Shown: positions 16,216 to 33,322, counted from the stretch's first letter. The stretch: DNA of 64,000 nucleotides from Ceratopteris richardii (GCA_020310875.1 CM035423.1:144704337-144768336); one strand, 5' to 3'. The notes: a model not told the origin generated them from the sequence alone. Program-made: numbers and translations.

Positions 16216-17200
16216 AGCCATGGCTAAAATTAATTATGTATTCCGTATCTTGGCTATTGAGGATAAGTTGGATTGTACTACTTACCATTGTGGTCATATA
16301 TGATGCGTCATGTACTAGTAGCAAAAGGGTCATTGAATATTGGGCAAGGTGTTTTAAAACATCCTATTATACTTGCAAATATAATTATTAAAGATGATGC
16401 AAATGAAGTTGAGAATGATGATCTTCAAATTCCTATTTGTGCTTCGGTTCTTGCTATAACTATTTCAGAACAACTTTGTTGGGATGGTAGAGATGCTCAT
16501 GCACATACATTGATAGCTTTGTCTTTCAAACATGTCATTATCCCTCACATTTGCTCATGTAAAATAGAAGGCAATGTTTGGCATACACTTACTACTTTAT
16601 ACCATGCAAGAAATGATGCTTGTATTGCTTACCTAAAGTGAGCATATGAATGAAGGAGATTGTATGGACAATTTTTTGACAAAGATCAAAGATTTGAAGT
16701 AGTTGATTTTTGCTAATGGAGTCTTGCTAGATAGTTCACATGTGTAAAGTATTCTTAATGGTCTTCCAAAATCATATCAATTTTTTGCTTCTACTCTTTG
16801 ATTAATGATTAAGGCAATCCAAATGCCTTAACATTTGAGGATTTAGACCATGTTTTGTTGCAAGAAGATCAATCTAAGCAGAATAGGTCAATCATGCGTG
16901 TTGTAAATTAAGCTTTCTTAGCTAGTCATAAGGGCAAAGGAAAATGGAGCTCATCTACTAGTAAGCATAAATCTACTAATTTTGCATAGTCGAAGAAGGA
17001 AGACAAAGATGAGAAGAAAGAGAAACGCACAAATAATTTTGTAAATCATGTAAGGAAAATGATTATGTCATAAAGAGTTTTCAAAAAGTTGCTACAAAAG
17101 AGGCAAAGATGAAAGAGGCTAGAATGGTTATTGTAGAAGCTTCTATACCTAAAACAAAGTCCGCTAATCTTGTTTAGAATGAAGAATGGTATTGTTTATA
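16216..17200 (+). pseudogene. Copia gag relic
   Basis: Translations include LWSYMMRHVLVAKGSLNIGQG (about 16290-16350) and an open stretch to 16641 (16273-16641), typical of the copia gag N-terminal region. The relic continues with MNEGDCMDNFLTKIKDLK near 16650, a Lys/Glu-rich stretch, a degenerate zinc knuckle (CKSCKENDYVIKSF) near 17045 and KEARMVIVEASIPKTKSANL near 17120. The last part closely matches the minus-strand reading at about 54100-54300, so both belong to one family. Several stops and frameshifts are present. The rest of pol is absent; the element fades at about 17220-17530 before a microsatellite. Confidence 0.82.
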
Positions 17201-17583
17201 GCATTGACCAAATTCTGCTAGCACTACTCTATCACATTTGATTCTTATATGTGCGTTTTAGAAGCTTTTTGACACCAATATTATTTTTTGGCACACAAAA
17301 AAGAGAAAGAAATTCTACTAGATATAAGACTAGACTGTAGGTTCTGTGATTATAACAACTCTTCTTGCTAGGACTTCCAAGTTCAATAGCACCTTGTTTG
17401 CACAACTCATATCCTCTGTTTCCAAAATCTTTTGGTTTAGAGTCTTAGAATAATAAAGAAATACATATCCACCAAGATTATGAGTTGTTATTGAACTATC
17501 TTGGATATCTTGTAGACATGCCTTCAGCAAAGAACCTCGTCACTACTGCAGCCATCATCTCTTTTCTGCTGCACTCTGAAGGA

Positions 17584-17988
<405 letters not shown>

Positions 17989-18270
17989 TAAGACTTAACC
18001 AATACGCTAAGTAGATTACTTGTTTTAGAGACCATATGAAACTATGCTCTTAAGTCTAATCTTGAGATTTTTTATTACATATGTGGTTGACAAATGTAAT
18101 ATTGCACCAGAGCATGTTAGAGATGTGTGCACAAGAATGCAAGGTAAAGAGATTCAAGAAAGTGGCTCTTCTTTTAGGATGCATTCCCAAGAATACATGC
18201 ATATACTCCAATGGGAAGCATTGGAGAGACATGTGATATTGGAAATGAAGATTATGAAATCCATTGTGGA

Positions 18271-18945
18271 GAATATCTGAGTATGCACGGAATGAAAAGA
18301 AAGAAAGATTCACAAGGACCTTTACATAAGAATGATTCACGAACAAAAGATGAGGCACCAAATCCTTCACAAACCAAATTTGCCTATATATTTATTATGC
18401 TCTCTAATCTATTTGATGAAAGGCTATATAATGGCTTGGAGTCTATGATTATGTCTCTTGAATACACAAGAAAGAAATTATCCAAGACATAAAAGACAAA
18501 GGATGTTTCTTCTATAGTGTTAACTGATTTCTCTTGGAGGAGTGCTTGTGAAATTGTTAATGCATGTTCTATTATCTTGCATGTTTTGCACTTGGTTGAT
18601 TGAGAAGGATCCAACATGGGACTCATATTTGAGCTTATTGATGGAATGATAGAAATAAATGGAAACTTGGATGGCATTGATGATATAAGACTTGAGGAAG
18701 TGCATTATGCATTGAGAAATGGAATATGCTACATTCTCCCCTTTATGTTGCAACATATGTTTTGCATCCTATTTGGAGAGGGAGATATCCTAAGAAATAT
18801 GGAGAGCATTACACATTTTTAAGACTAATCCTAGAACATTTGGGAAGGAAAATTCCTAAAGATCTAAAAATAATGCATCATAGTGTAATGTGGTGGGAGT
18901 ATTTTGGGGCACATACACCCAATTTTCAAGCATTCATTGTTCATA
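18271..18945 (+). pseudogene. hAT-type transposase relic (DUF659/dimerisation region)
   Basis: The plus-strand reading resembles the C-terminal half of plant hAT/DUF659 transposases. In order: TKFAYIFIMLSNLFDERL (18376), DFSWRSACEIVNACSIILHVLHLVD (18526), MGLIFELIDGMIEING (18616), YVLHPIWRGRYPKKYGEHY (about 18745), and VMWWEYFGAHTPNFQAF (18889). The last matches the WWxxYG..P.L motif that begins the hAT dimerisation domain. Stops at 18490 and 18601 and a frameshift near 18725 disable it. The frame is cut exactly where the SSS/CERNWS part of the domain should follow, by a TATC tract. No terminal inverted repeat was identified. Confidence 0.72.
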
Positions 18946-24214
<5,269 letters not shown>

Positions 24215-24377
24215 ATATCTATCTATATCTACATATCCATATCTATCTATATATATGTCTCTACCTATATCTCTATCTATGTCTAAATCTATATCTTTGT
24301 ATCTATATCTATATCTATATCTATATCTCTCTATTTGTATCTCTCCATCTATATCTTTGTATCTATGTCTCTGTCTA

Positions 24378-24438
<61 letters not shown>

Positions 24439-25082
24439 CTCTGTATGTATGTATGTATGTATGTATGTATGTATGTATGTATGTATGTATGTATGTATGT
24501 ATGTATGTATGTATGTATGTATGTATGTATGTATGTATGTATGTATGTATGTACGTATGTACGTATGTACGTATGTACGTACATACGTATGTATGTATGT
24601 ATGTATGTATGTATGTATGTATGTATGTATGTATGTATGTATGTATGTATGTATGTATGTATGTATGTATGTATGTATGTATGTATGTATGTATGTATGT
24701 ATGTGTGTCTCTATCTATATCTCTCTATCTATGACTCTCAATCTATCTCGTTATCTATATCTCTTTATCTATATCTCTCTATATATCCATATCTCTCTCT
24801 ATATCTACCTCTCTATCTATATAGTTGTCTATTTATATCTCTCTATCTCTATCTTTCTCTATCTCTATATCTATCTATCCCTATCTCTTTATCTACCTTT
24901 ATCTCTCTATTTGTCTATCTCTATCTCTCTATCTATCTATGTCTATCGCTCTATGTATCTCTATCGTTCTATCTATCTATTGCTATCTCTCTATATATCT
25001 TTCTCTCTCTCTCTATCTATCTCTTTCTCTTTCTATCTATGTCTCTATCTATCTATCTCAATCTCAATCTCATTATCTATGT
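24215..25082. repeat. TATC/TATG tracts with mixed CTCTAT background
   Basis: Imperfect CTAT/CTCT sequence surrounds a TATC run (24380-24437) and a long TATG run (24440-24702). The TATG run contains a TACG-variant centre with a perfect 22-bp palindrome at 24568-24589. From 24703 to 25082 the sequence is irregular CTATCT/CTCTAT. Confidence 0.95.
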
Positions 25083-25442
25083 CATCTATATCTCTATCTC
25101 TATCTCTATCTCTATCTCTATCTCTATCTCTATCTCTATCTCTATCTCTATCTCTATCTCTATCTCTATCTCTATCTCTATCTCTATCTCTATCTCTATC
25201 TCTATCTCTATCTCTATCTCTATCTCTATCTCTATCTCTATCTCTATCTCTATCTCTATCTCTATCTCTATCTCTATCTCTATCTCTATCTCTATCTCTA
25301 TCTCTATCTCTATCTCTATCTCTATCTCTATCTCTATCTCTATCTCTATCTCTATCTCTATCTCTATCTCTATCTCTATCTCTATCTCTATCTCTATCTC
25401 TATCTCTATCTCTATCTCTATCTCTATCTCTATCTCTATCTC
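25083..25442. repeat. Hexanucleotide (ATCTCT)n array, about 360 bp
   Basis: Some 60 almost perfect copies of the 6-bp unit tctatc/atctct run without visible variants. It is flanked on both sides by the same imperfect phrase (ctttctctttctatctatgtc at 25021 and 25453). The remainder to 25514 is imperfect CTATCT. Confidence 0.97.
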
Positions 25443-25511
25443 TCTATCTATCTCTTTCTCTTTCTATCTATGTCTCTATCTATCTATCTCAATCTCAATC
25501 TCATTATCTAT

Positions 25512-26115
25512 GTCCAAAAGCCATCTTAGTATATACATACGTACCCCATGGAGTTATAAATGCAGTTTTAGCTTGGTCCTTTGGATGGATGAACACTTGG
25601 TTGTATCCGCTAAATCCATCCATGAAACTGTATAAAACATGACCAGCCACATCTTTCGAAACTTGTTCTAAAAATGGGGCTGGAAACCCATCAGGAATCA
25701 TAACCTTGTTGAGAGCCTGAAAATCGACACAAACACGAATCTTGTTGGATTGCTTCTTTTGGACTATTACCATTGATGACAACCATTCATAATGCTCCAC
25801 TGGGACAATGATCTTTGCTTCCTCTAGCTTTTCTATTTCTTTCTTGACCGCTTCTGCATACTTTGGATTAAGTCGATAAATCCTTCCTCTTACTAGTTTA
25901 GCATCATGAATCAGTGGAATAGAATGCTCTCCAAGATGAATAGGAATTCCTTCTAAGTCATGGTAACTCCATGCAAACACATCCTTGAAATTTTGCATGA
26001 AATTGGTTACCTGATGGAGCAAGGAGGGATGATTCCAAAGCCATGTTGCTAGTAATATTGGTTGTGAATGCTCCTCATTTCCAAGATTGACTTGTCTTAC
26101 AGGTTGAGATGTCAT
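25512..26115 (-). pseudogene. Ty3/gypsy reverse transcriptase, N-terminal part
   Basis: This open minus-strand frame carries the pre-RT linker (NFKDVFAWSYHDLEGIP) and RT fingers/palm: NKIRVCVDFQALNK, then [17 protein letters not shown] and [19 protein letters not shown]. It stops just before the expected PFGLxNA motif because the microsatellite block begins at about 25514. The YVDD catalytic motif, RNase H and integrase are absent. The enzyme would copy element RNA into DNA; this truncated copy cannot. It is the pol part of the gypsy whose gag and protease lie to the right on the same strand. Confidence 0.9.
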
Positions 26116-26136
26116 GGCTGATTCTTTGTTTTGGTC

Positions 26137-26607
26137 TTAAAAAATGCATTGCGGATAGGCCGAAGATTCCTCTATGTTGATCTTTGATTCCTTTTCTTGC
26201 ATCCATGAAGGTGAAAGCTCTTTCATCCACTGTATGTCGGATGGTATTGGTAAGTCGTCTACTGGAGCTCTTTTCTCCTTTCCTTGGGTCAAATCCTTCG
26301 AAACTCCTTTCTTTCCCCTCCTCAAGTCCATGGCCGGTTCTCCAAGCCCAAGAGTTTTTACCTGTTCAGACTCCCCTTCACAAATAGATATGCCATAACA
26401 TGGAAAGGCTTCCATCCATTCCAAAAGATATTGGTCATCGTTTATTTCAATTTCATTACATGTTTCAGTGATAGGAATGTGTTGTTCTTCGAGAATAGTG
26501 AAAGAATGAGCATTACCTCCATGAGATCCTTTCATATCTAAATGTACTTGTTTCTGTACTTGCCCCGGTAGGTTAACTAAAATAGTATCATTTCCCCAAT
26601 CATGCAT
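26137..26607 (-). pseudogene. Gypsy protease-RT linker region
   Basis: An open frame of 156 codons lies between the protease and RT readings in the correct order for a gypsy pol. It contains an acidic stretch and no catalytic motif. A stop follows and the RT frame begins 22 bp later, so linker and RT are no longer continuous. Confidence 0.65.
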
Positions 26608-26664
26608 GGCTTGGATGTGCCTTAGCCATGGCCTCCTTATGAGTAGAGGAAAGACTCCATTGAC

Positions 26665-27198
26665 CTATGGTAGATTTAACACCACAAAATCTTGAAAGAA
26701 TGTCAGCCCGTCCATCTCTACCAGTACCTTTTCTACAATACCAAGAGGTTTAACTCGACTCTGGTCTGCCAAGGTTATTGTGAACTTTGCTTCACCTGAA
26801 ATTTGGAGTCCAATTGATTTGAGGGTAAAGTCTGGCATGAGATTTATGCCTGAACCTCCATCGATTATGACTCCATTTATAGTTATTCCGTATATAGTGA
26901 CTGATAGACATGGACTCCTGAAGTCGGTTAGATAGTTGGTCGATACCTTTGTGAAGTTCTCGGAAATTGAATCTTTCATCAGGTTTGTTGGAGTGTGCCC
27001 ACCACTAATTGCAAGAATTGTCAGAGGAGACAATGTCTCTATGATCCCTATAACTTCACTTCTAAACCTTTCATCCAGTCTTAATAGATCATACAATGAT
27101 ACCTGCTGAAAGGTGTTCTTTAATATTTCCTCCGTCTTGATGATGGATGGTATTGGCGAAGGTAGAGGGGGCTTGATACATGAATGGAGTTCCCTCAT
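26665..27198 (-). pseudogene. Gypsy aspartic protease
   Basis: The 177-codon reading contains the retropepsin active-site region GVIIDGGSGINLMP (about residues 110-124), followed by KSIGLQISGEAKFTITLADQ and a flap-like VEMDGLTFFQDFVVL. The active-site triplet reads DGG instead of the usual DSG/DTG. The upstream reading continues in frame past a stop at about 27225 into the gag-pol linker. The enzyme would release gag and pol proteins from the precursor. Confidence 0.78.
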
Positions 27199-27850
27199 CG
27201 TTTCTTCAAAAACTTTGTCTATTTCCTACAAAACTTCAGAATTTTTCGTACCTGAGTCTTTTTCTTGGAGGACCCTTGCTTCTGCTTTCTTTTTCTGGGT
27301 TCTAGTTTGCACCCCTTGTTCTTGATCCATTTCTTGCAAGGCCACCACTCTAGCTTCTGGACTTGAGCTGAAGGATGGGCTTGCATTGAGTTCTTGATTT
27401 CCTTCTTCTCTTTGTTGTGAATCAGGTTCTACCTCTGGATCATAGCTTGGGGTTTCTTTTTCTGATCCATGATTGTGCAGGGAAACGTCTCCATGAAGTT
27501 GACCAAGATCACTTAGTGGAGTGGCATGAATCTGGGCAAAAGAGTCATTTTCAAAAAATAGTCTATTTTACTAAATTGGGTTATCCTGGGAAAATAAGTC
27601 GACTTCAAAAATTTGACCATTTTTAAGTAGACTATTTTTAAAAGTTTGGGTAACTTCAAGTTGACCATTTTCCAAAAATTGGTCTACTTTATGAACGTGG
27701 TCATTTTTACAAAATTGGTCAAATTTTTTAGTCACTTGCCCATCTTTTAAGTCAACTTCATGAACTTGACCATTTTTAAAAAATGGGTCAACTTTTTTAG
27801 GTGAAACAAATCGTCCATATTGCCCAAGGGCATCACGCATATTCGGGTCC
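27199..27850 (-). pseudogene. Gypsy gag-pol linker with short peptide repeats
   Basis: The minus-strand frame 27840-27571 repeats a short module of the type VDxFxKNGQVHEVDLxxGQ about four times (VDPFFKNGQVHEVDL, KFDQFCKNDHVHKVDQ, FLENGQ, LLKNGQIFEVDL). After stops near 27567 the reading goes on to an Asp/Glu/Gln-rich stretch leading into the protease frame. The DNA of the repeats is made of words like gtcaacttt, gtagacta and atttttaa, which also recur at 30150-30340. No known domain is recognised. Confidence 0.6.
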
Positions 27851-28020
27851 TCTTTCTGAGATGAGTGCCACTATGAGTGTACAGCAAAAGATTGGATACC
27901 TGGAAAATTGAGAGTGCTGCTCTCTTTTCCCTTACTTGAATGAGTTGTTGGTTGCTTTCCCTTATTGACAGAGATAACATTGACTTGGTAGGATGGATCT
28001 GATCCACTTGTAGAAGCCTT

Positions 28021-29169
28021 CTACTTCGAACAGTCCTTCGAATAATGATCCATTGTATCCGGGCAAAACCTGCAAGGTGGAGACCCTTTTGGGAGGGAGC
28101 ATTTTCCTTGAAAATGCCCATATTTGCCACATCTGTAGCACATGATAGGACGAGCTAGTCTTCTAAATGGAGGTTTTCTTTCGTTAGAGGAGTTAACCTG
28201 AGGAGTGGTATACATGCTTTCGACTTGAAATCTTGGAGTTGGTAATAGGGGCTGATATACGGATACACTTGGTGATGCCCAATTCGCTTGCATCCCCTTG
28301 AGAAAATAGCAATCCCTTGCTTCATGGCCTGGTTTTCCACAAAATTGACACACCAACCTCTCCAGACAATCTTGAGAAGAATGTCCTGATTTCTTCCATA
28401 AGGTGCACCAAATCGATGTTTTTATCTCTTTTTGCGTTCTAAGCTCCTCCAATTCATGTCGTAGTAGAGCTAGCGCTTCATCCCTTCCTTGCCAGGCAGA
28501 TTTTTCCTCTTGCAAGGTCTTTTGTAACTTCAAGGCTTCTAAATCTCTTCTTAGTTGTGCAAGAGGATCACTTGTGAATTCATCCGTACCTTCATGTTCT
28601 TTGAACTGGACTCTTGCTGCTTCGATCCTTGAGGCTCCAGCTTCGAATTCTTCCAATGATGCATCAGTTTGTAGCAACTCTCTAAGCTTTTGCTGAGAAG
28701 TCTTTGGTAGAGCCTTCTCTACCCATTTCTTGACTAGAAAATCCCCAGGATTGTGAGGAAGATGAGAAACTATCGACTTCACTCTGGTCATTAATTCAGA
28801 GAATGCCTCTCCTTTTTGTAGTTTAATATTTTCCAATTGATCAAGAATGCGTTCTGTGGAGTTACCTAGGGTAAATGTAGTTGTGAAGGCGGTTTTGAGG
28901 GCATCCTAAGTGGTGAAATGTGCTTCATCGTGTTGATTGTACCATCGATCCACGAGCCCTTCAAGAGTGGTCGAAAACAAGGCAAGGAAGGCATCTTCTC
29001 GCTGATGTAAACCCCTACTCTTACATAGGGAAAGAAACCTCGTGACGTGATCATCTACATCCTCATGAGGAGCTGCCTTGAAGGAAGGAAATTTGATGTT
29101 GATCCAAGAGAGCAAGTTAGTCAAGTCGTCCCCCATCACTGCGGCTTGTGGTCTTTGGTTGTCTGCCAT
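28021..29169 (-). pseudogene. Gypsy gag with multiple zinc knuckles
   Basis: The start ATG at 29169 (MADNQRPQAAVMGDD) opens an 87-codon frame with the gag capsid-like stretch WINIKFPSFKAAPHEDVDDHVTRFL and ALFSTTLEGLVDRWY. One stop near 28906 interrupts it. The same protein then runs open from 28836 to 28021 (271 codons): gag C-terminal domain, a Gln/Glu-rich coiled-coil-like segment, and four cysteine motifs. Two are canonical CCHC (CQFCGKPGHEARDC and CYRCGKYGHFQGKC); two are altered (CTLWKKSGHSSQDC and CRFCPDTMDHYSKDC). Gag packages the element RNA. Except for one stop the reading is nearly intact. Confidence 0.88.
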
Positions 29170-29432
29170 GTCCGTTGAATGAGGCGGGGAGTGCCAATCC
29201 GAGAGGCCTCACGATGATGATTCATTGGGAAATGGAAATGGAGGTAGTGGAGCTCCAGGAGGGATGTAGTGTAATCTTTTCCGCTGATAACTCTTTATGG
29301 GAGTCTTTATGGGACTAAGGGATCCTTCCTTATGGTTGGAGCGAGTATGAGTCATAGACTATCGCTCTAACGCTCTTCATCAACTCGGTTCTTCTAAGGG
29401 CTGAACTTCTAACAAGTTCAAATTGCAACCAA

Positions 29433-29453
29433 GGTCCCACTAGGCGTGCCAAA
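29433..29453 (-). other. Probable primer-binding site of the gypsy element
   Basis: On the minus strand TTTGGCACGCCTAGTGGG lies about 265 bp before the gag start and just inside the presumed LTR end at 29463. The position and GC-rich TGGC start fit a gypsy PBS. I cannot assign the tRNA. Confidence 0.5.
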
Positions 29454-29938
29454 ATGAGCACCTGTAGATCAGTTTCTTGATCTATTTGCTCAATGTGGTG
29501 TGTCCTCCTAAGTGCAATATGCAATTTGGATTGCAATTTGAAGAATCACTAGGGAAGAAAGAATAGCATATACAATGATGCAGTAAAATAAGAGAAAGAA
29601 GCTAAAATTATGAGTACAAACAGCTCAAAAGAGGATTATACAAAATTTGGGCAATCAGTAGGAGACATAAGCATACACCTTCATTCTAAGTGTACTTCGG
29701 TTCCCTAAACATACATGCTCAACATCTACTCTTCCAACTAGCTGCTCAAGAGAAGATTGGCCAATCACTGCTTACCCACTACTCACTCAGAGTGCCAAGC
29801 TAGCTGATTCCAATTCTACCACGTGGAGCACTAGTGGTAAGCTAAGAGCTCTACACACACAAAGAGAAGGCAAAGCTTCAACTCATTCCTTCCTCAAGTC
29901 TCTCTCTAAGCTTTTTTCTTTGTTGAAGGAGAGGTCTA

Positions 29939-29947
29939 CTTATATAG
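29939..29947 (-). promoter_or_regulatory. TATA box of the gypsy LTR
   Basis: CTATATAAG on the minus strand lies about 770 bp upstream of the gag start and inside the presumed LTR. The leader downstream has few ATGs. Confidence 0.5.
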
Positions 29948-30319
29948 TTTTTCTAGAAGTGAAGGATAGCAAAAGGGGACAAAATTAGTTTCTTCTTTGG
30001 CAGGCTCTCTGACAATTTTAGTACTCTGGAAGCTTCCTTCTTGGTCCACTTTTCTTGCGCTATCACTATCTTCCAAATTCTGGTATTCGGCACCATCCAC
30101 CATCCATGAGTTCTCCGCGTGCAATTGGCTAAAAATTTAGACTATATGGAGATCTGGAAAATTTAGTCACTTTTTTCAAGTGAAAAAGTAGACTAAATCA
30201 AAAGTACACCCTTTTCTTAAAAAATAGACTACTTTTGAAGTAAGTAGACTAACTTCATAAAAAATGGTGAACTTTTGAGTAAGTCAACTAACTTGTAAAA
30301 TTTGACTAAAAAAAGTAGA

Positions 30320-30570
30320 CTAGTTTGAGAAATTGGTCAACTTAGGAAAATTAGACAACTTAGAGAATTGGTGAACTGGGAAAATTAGACAACTTGGGAA
30401 AATAGGTGAAATGGGGAATCACGCAACTTGGGAAAATAGGTAAAATGGGAAAATAGGTAACTTGGGAAAATAGGTGAAATGGGAAATTAGGCAACTTGGG
30501 AAAATAGGTGAAATGGGAATAGGCAACTTGGGAAAATATGTGAAATGGGAAAACAGTGAAATTGGGAATC
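30320..30570. repeat. Minisatellite with acttgggaaaatagg core
   Basis: About eight imperfect tandem units of 25-35 bp share acttgggaaaataggtgaaa. The first units are more divergent (acttaggaaaattagac) and grade into the gtagacta/gtcaactt words upstream (30150-30320). Confidence 0.88.
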
Positions 30571-30734
30571 TGGCCTTCTTCATGAGCTGGATCCCCTCTT
30601 CACCATTTTCTTTCTCTTCGCTTCTTCTGCTTCTCCTCTTGCTCGAAGTTGAGGTAACTTGTCTTGTATTTGGCTTCTGCATCTTGAAAAGCAAACATAA
30701 AATATGTTATTTTAAGGGTATATCAAGGTACCCC

Positions 30735-31011
30735 ACTACACTAAGCAGACCACATGGGCCTACAGGGAGAGCACTTTATATATGCAGTCGATGTAGTTGC
30801 CCGCCTGATCAGCCACCTCTTCAACCTTGCTTTGGTTAAGGGGTTACTTGACTCATGGACTATGCACACCCTTGTGCCTATCCACAAGTCGATGATATGA
30901 CAGACCCGGGGAACTATAGGACTATTATGATAGGCCATATTCTAGCCAAGATCTATAGGGCAGTACTAGAGGCACAGCTTAGTACACATGCTGAGGCAAC
31001 GGGGATCAGAA
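30735..31011 (+). pseudogene. LINE copy 2, RT fingers (part 1 of 3)
   Basis: Plus-strand readings give LISHLFNLALVKGLLDSWTM then LVPIHKS, and after one frameshift DMTDPGNYRTIMIGHILAK and IYRAVLEAQLSTHAEATGIR. These are the standard LINE RT segments PIhKkGD..dP.NYRgI and Ki....l...L...E. The end overlaps the beginning of the LINE at 20272 (AKLYGAILEAELNSYAETEG). The sequence breaks off at about 31011. The continuation (TPGQAGF...) is found at 34888, so this is the left part of a copy later split by insertions. Confidence 0.85.
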
Positions 31012-31200
31012 TATGTTAACTCTCTTAGTCCAAGGGAACGTGTCTTACACACACCTATGTTTTGCTCAATTAACTTGTACTATGCCACTTTCTTTTGCTC
31101 TGAGTCCACAATTGCAAATATGATTATACAAGGCTTTATTTTGCTCAAACCCTTTGGAATCGGTCCACTTGAATTGCTTGGAGGCCACAATTATACCTCT

Positions 31201-31680
31201 AATCCCCTACTTGTACACACTTGTACTTGCGCACTCACTCTCCCAAACTCACTTCCTCTCATGCATACATCTCTACCCATGTAGTTGACCATACTCTCAC
31301 ATGCCCATACTTGCTCCTTCTCACACACCCATTTGCACCCTTACACCCGCATACACTCCTACACACACTCTTGTGCTCTTCTACCCCCTATCTCTCTTGC
31401 CCTCCTTCTTGCCTATCTATTTTTCTCACTCACTCCCTTCTCATTTCCTTTCCTACTTTTGTCCACTCTCTTCCTATCTCTTTCACTCTTCTTCCCTCCT
31501 CCACTTGCTTCCCACTTCCACCTTTCCTCTTCTCCTTTCTCACATATCCATCTCCTTTCTTTCACTCACTCTCTCCCTTTTCCTATCATACTCTCACATG
31601 CTCACCGATACTCACATACACATGCACTCACACACATACACACATAAATTCACACACACATGTCCGCACACGTGGGGGTA
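31201..31680. repeat. C/T- and CA-rich low-complexity stretch
   Basis: Imperfect CACT/CTCACA/CTTTC sequence with a CACA run at about 31615-31665. Open frames of 120-195 codons exist in all three plus-strand frames, but their composition (Ser, Leu, His, Thr, Pro) is that of pyrimidine-rich DNA. Confidence 0.8.
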
Positions 31681-32719
31681 ATACGTCAGAAAATGAAGTT
31701 AGAAGTGGAAGCGGGATCACAAGGAATGGATGCACTCGGTTGTACACAAGGTGGGGGTCATCAAAAAGGGTAGACTCCCAAAAGGAAATCCATTTATCAT
31801 CCATCTAATGATTTACTCAAAGATTTCAATAGCCATAATTACCATTCCTCAAGAAGAGCTTTGCAACATAGAATGAAATTAATTAGACGATTCCATCCTT
31901 ACATCATACGCATCAACAAACCGTTGATTGCCATGAACAATAAGTTCGCATTGAATTATCTTTGCACCAAAAGAAAGTGAACTGTGTTACTTTTCAAAAG
32001 TATTTTCCGAACATTCATCCGTTCATTGAAGAGAAAGAAAGCTTCATCATAGTCGATTGAACATATTTATTCATTTGTTTATTTATTTATTTTTGTATGG
32101 ATTTGTTTATTCTAACTATCATCCTTATCTACGAAATCGTCTAGTATCGAAAAGGTTGCATCAATAACATTGGGTGTGATCATATACTTTATACATTGCA
32201 AATCAAACGGAGTTTATAAAAAACTATATGAATCCATTGATTACCAAAATAGTGAAAACTTTGATTTCTAAATTTATTCGCGAGATTTATATATGAACCA
32301 AAGCGTTCTCTATTTCAGACAAATTGTTGCCTTCATTCGGAATACCATAGTTATTCTAAGTAGTTGACAACACATACAACACATACCATGCAAACAAGCT
32401 CTTAACAATCGGTTGAAAATAAGGCAAACCTTGAAGTCGCACAATGTAGGCGCAACAACCCAATGCTCTATTTTGCTTGCATGTTGACTTAATCAGAACT
32501 GAAGTACAATAAGTTCATATCACTTTTCAGGAAAAACAAGAAAACAGAGTCGGCCAGCAACAAGAATGCATCAACACATCCAATCTCAACCAAAGATTCG
32601 TCAATCGTTGTGCATGAGAGTGGATGGCAACACAGCATAATTTAACAATTTAATCAAGGATTCAAAGCAAAAGATGATCTACAAACCTGCTCATTACGTC
32701 TTTTGAAAAACTTTTTCGC

Positions 32720-33110
32720 TCTGTAGCGGCTCGGAACTTAAGGGTAACTTCCCTCCTCCTTGATTGCCTTCAAATTCCTTTTTATGTTCAGATCTTCCTT
32801 CAAAAGCTTCAGCCATATCTGCAATCTCTGCTCAGAGCTTCAATATCTACCTCATCCACCTCTAAAAAAACTATGTTGGCCCTTTTCCTTTAGGAGTGTT
32901 GCTTCCAGTGCTCTAATCTATGTTCTATTGAAGTCACCTTTTGATCCAATGCTTGAACATGCGCTGCTCTATCTATCAACTCCACTCAATCTCCGCAACG
33001 AGTGCCCCCAACTATTTTTCAATTAAGAAATGTTCTCTTGATCCTTCATGTGGTTTTCTGCTTCAATTGTCCTGCTCTATCTGCTTCGACCATCAGATTC
33101 TGAGAACGAT
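32720..33110 (-). pseudogene. Possible coiled-coil coding remnant
   Basis: Minus-strand readings, with two or three frame changes, include NLMVEADRAGQLKQK, RAAHVQALDQKVTSIEHRLE, ALEATLLKEKGQ and LKLLKEDLNIKRNLKAIKEEG. The heptad-like spacing of Leu/Ile/Val suggests a coiled coil. I do not recognise the protein. It could be an exon fragment carried by the inserted element, or chance. Confidence 0.25.
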
Positions 33111-33205
33111 CTTCTATGCACACACTCCCACTAATGAAATGATTCTATATAGTACACCAGCGATATTTCCCCCCATACAACTCGGTTTCTCTGTCCCGCA
33201 TCACT

Positions 33206-33322
33206 CATCACTCCATTAATTCTTTGTAGCAACATATGGTCATATGTCCCTGTAGAAGCAATCTCATCACTCCATTAATTCTCTATAGAAACATATGGTC
33301 ATATGTCCCTGTAGAAGCATTC
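33206..33322. repeat. Tandem duplication of 59 bp
   Basis: Two copies beginning catcactccattaattct lie at 33206 and 33265 and share aacatatggtcatatgtccc. They differ by only a few bases. Confidence 0.95.

Larger units (their letters stand above)
29463..30697 (-). repeat. Presumed 5' LTR of the gypsy element
   Basis: The minus-strand TG...CA ends would be at 30697 (TGTTTGC) and 29463 (GATCTACA), giving about 1.2 kb. The inner end is placed by the PBS-like site; the outer end is only a guess because the 3' LTR has been lost. A TATA box (ctatataag on the minus strand, about 29939-29947) followed by a C/T-poor leader fits an LTR promoter reading towards gag. It contains the minisatellite at 30320-30570. 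Confidence 0.5.

Noticed and set aside
32820-32920. Thioredoxin-like reading (VFLEVDEVDIEAL) on the minus strand
   Set aside because: No CxxC motif and only about 13 residues of resemblance; likely chance.
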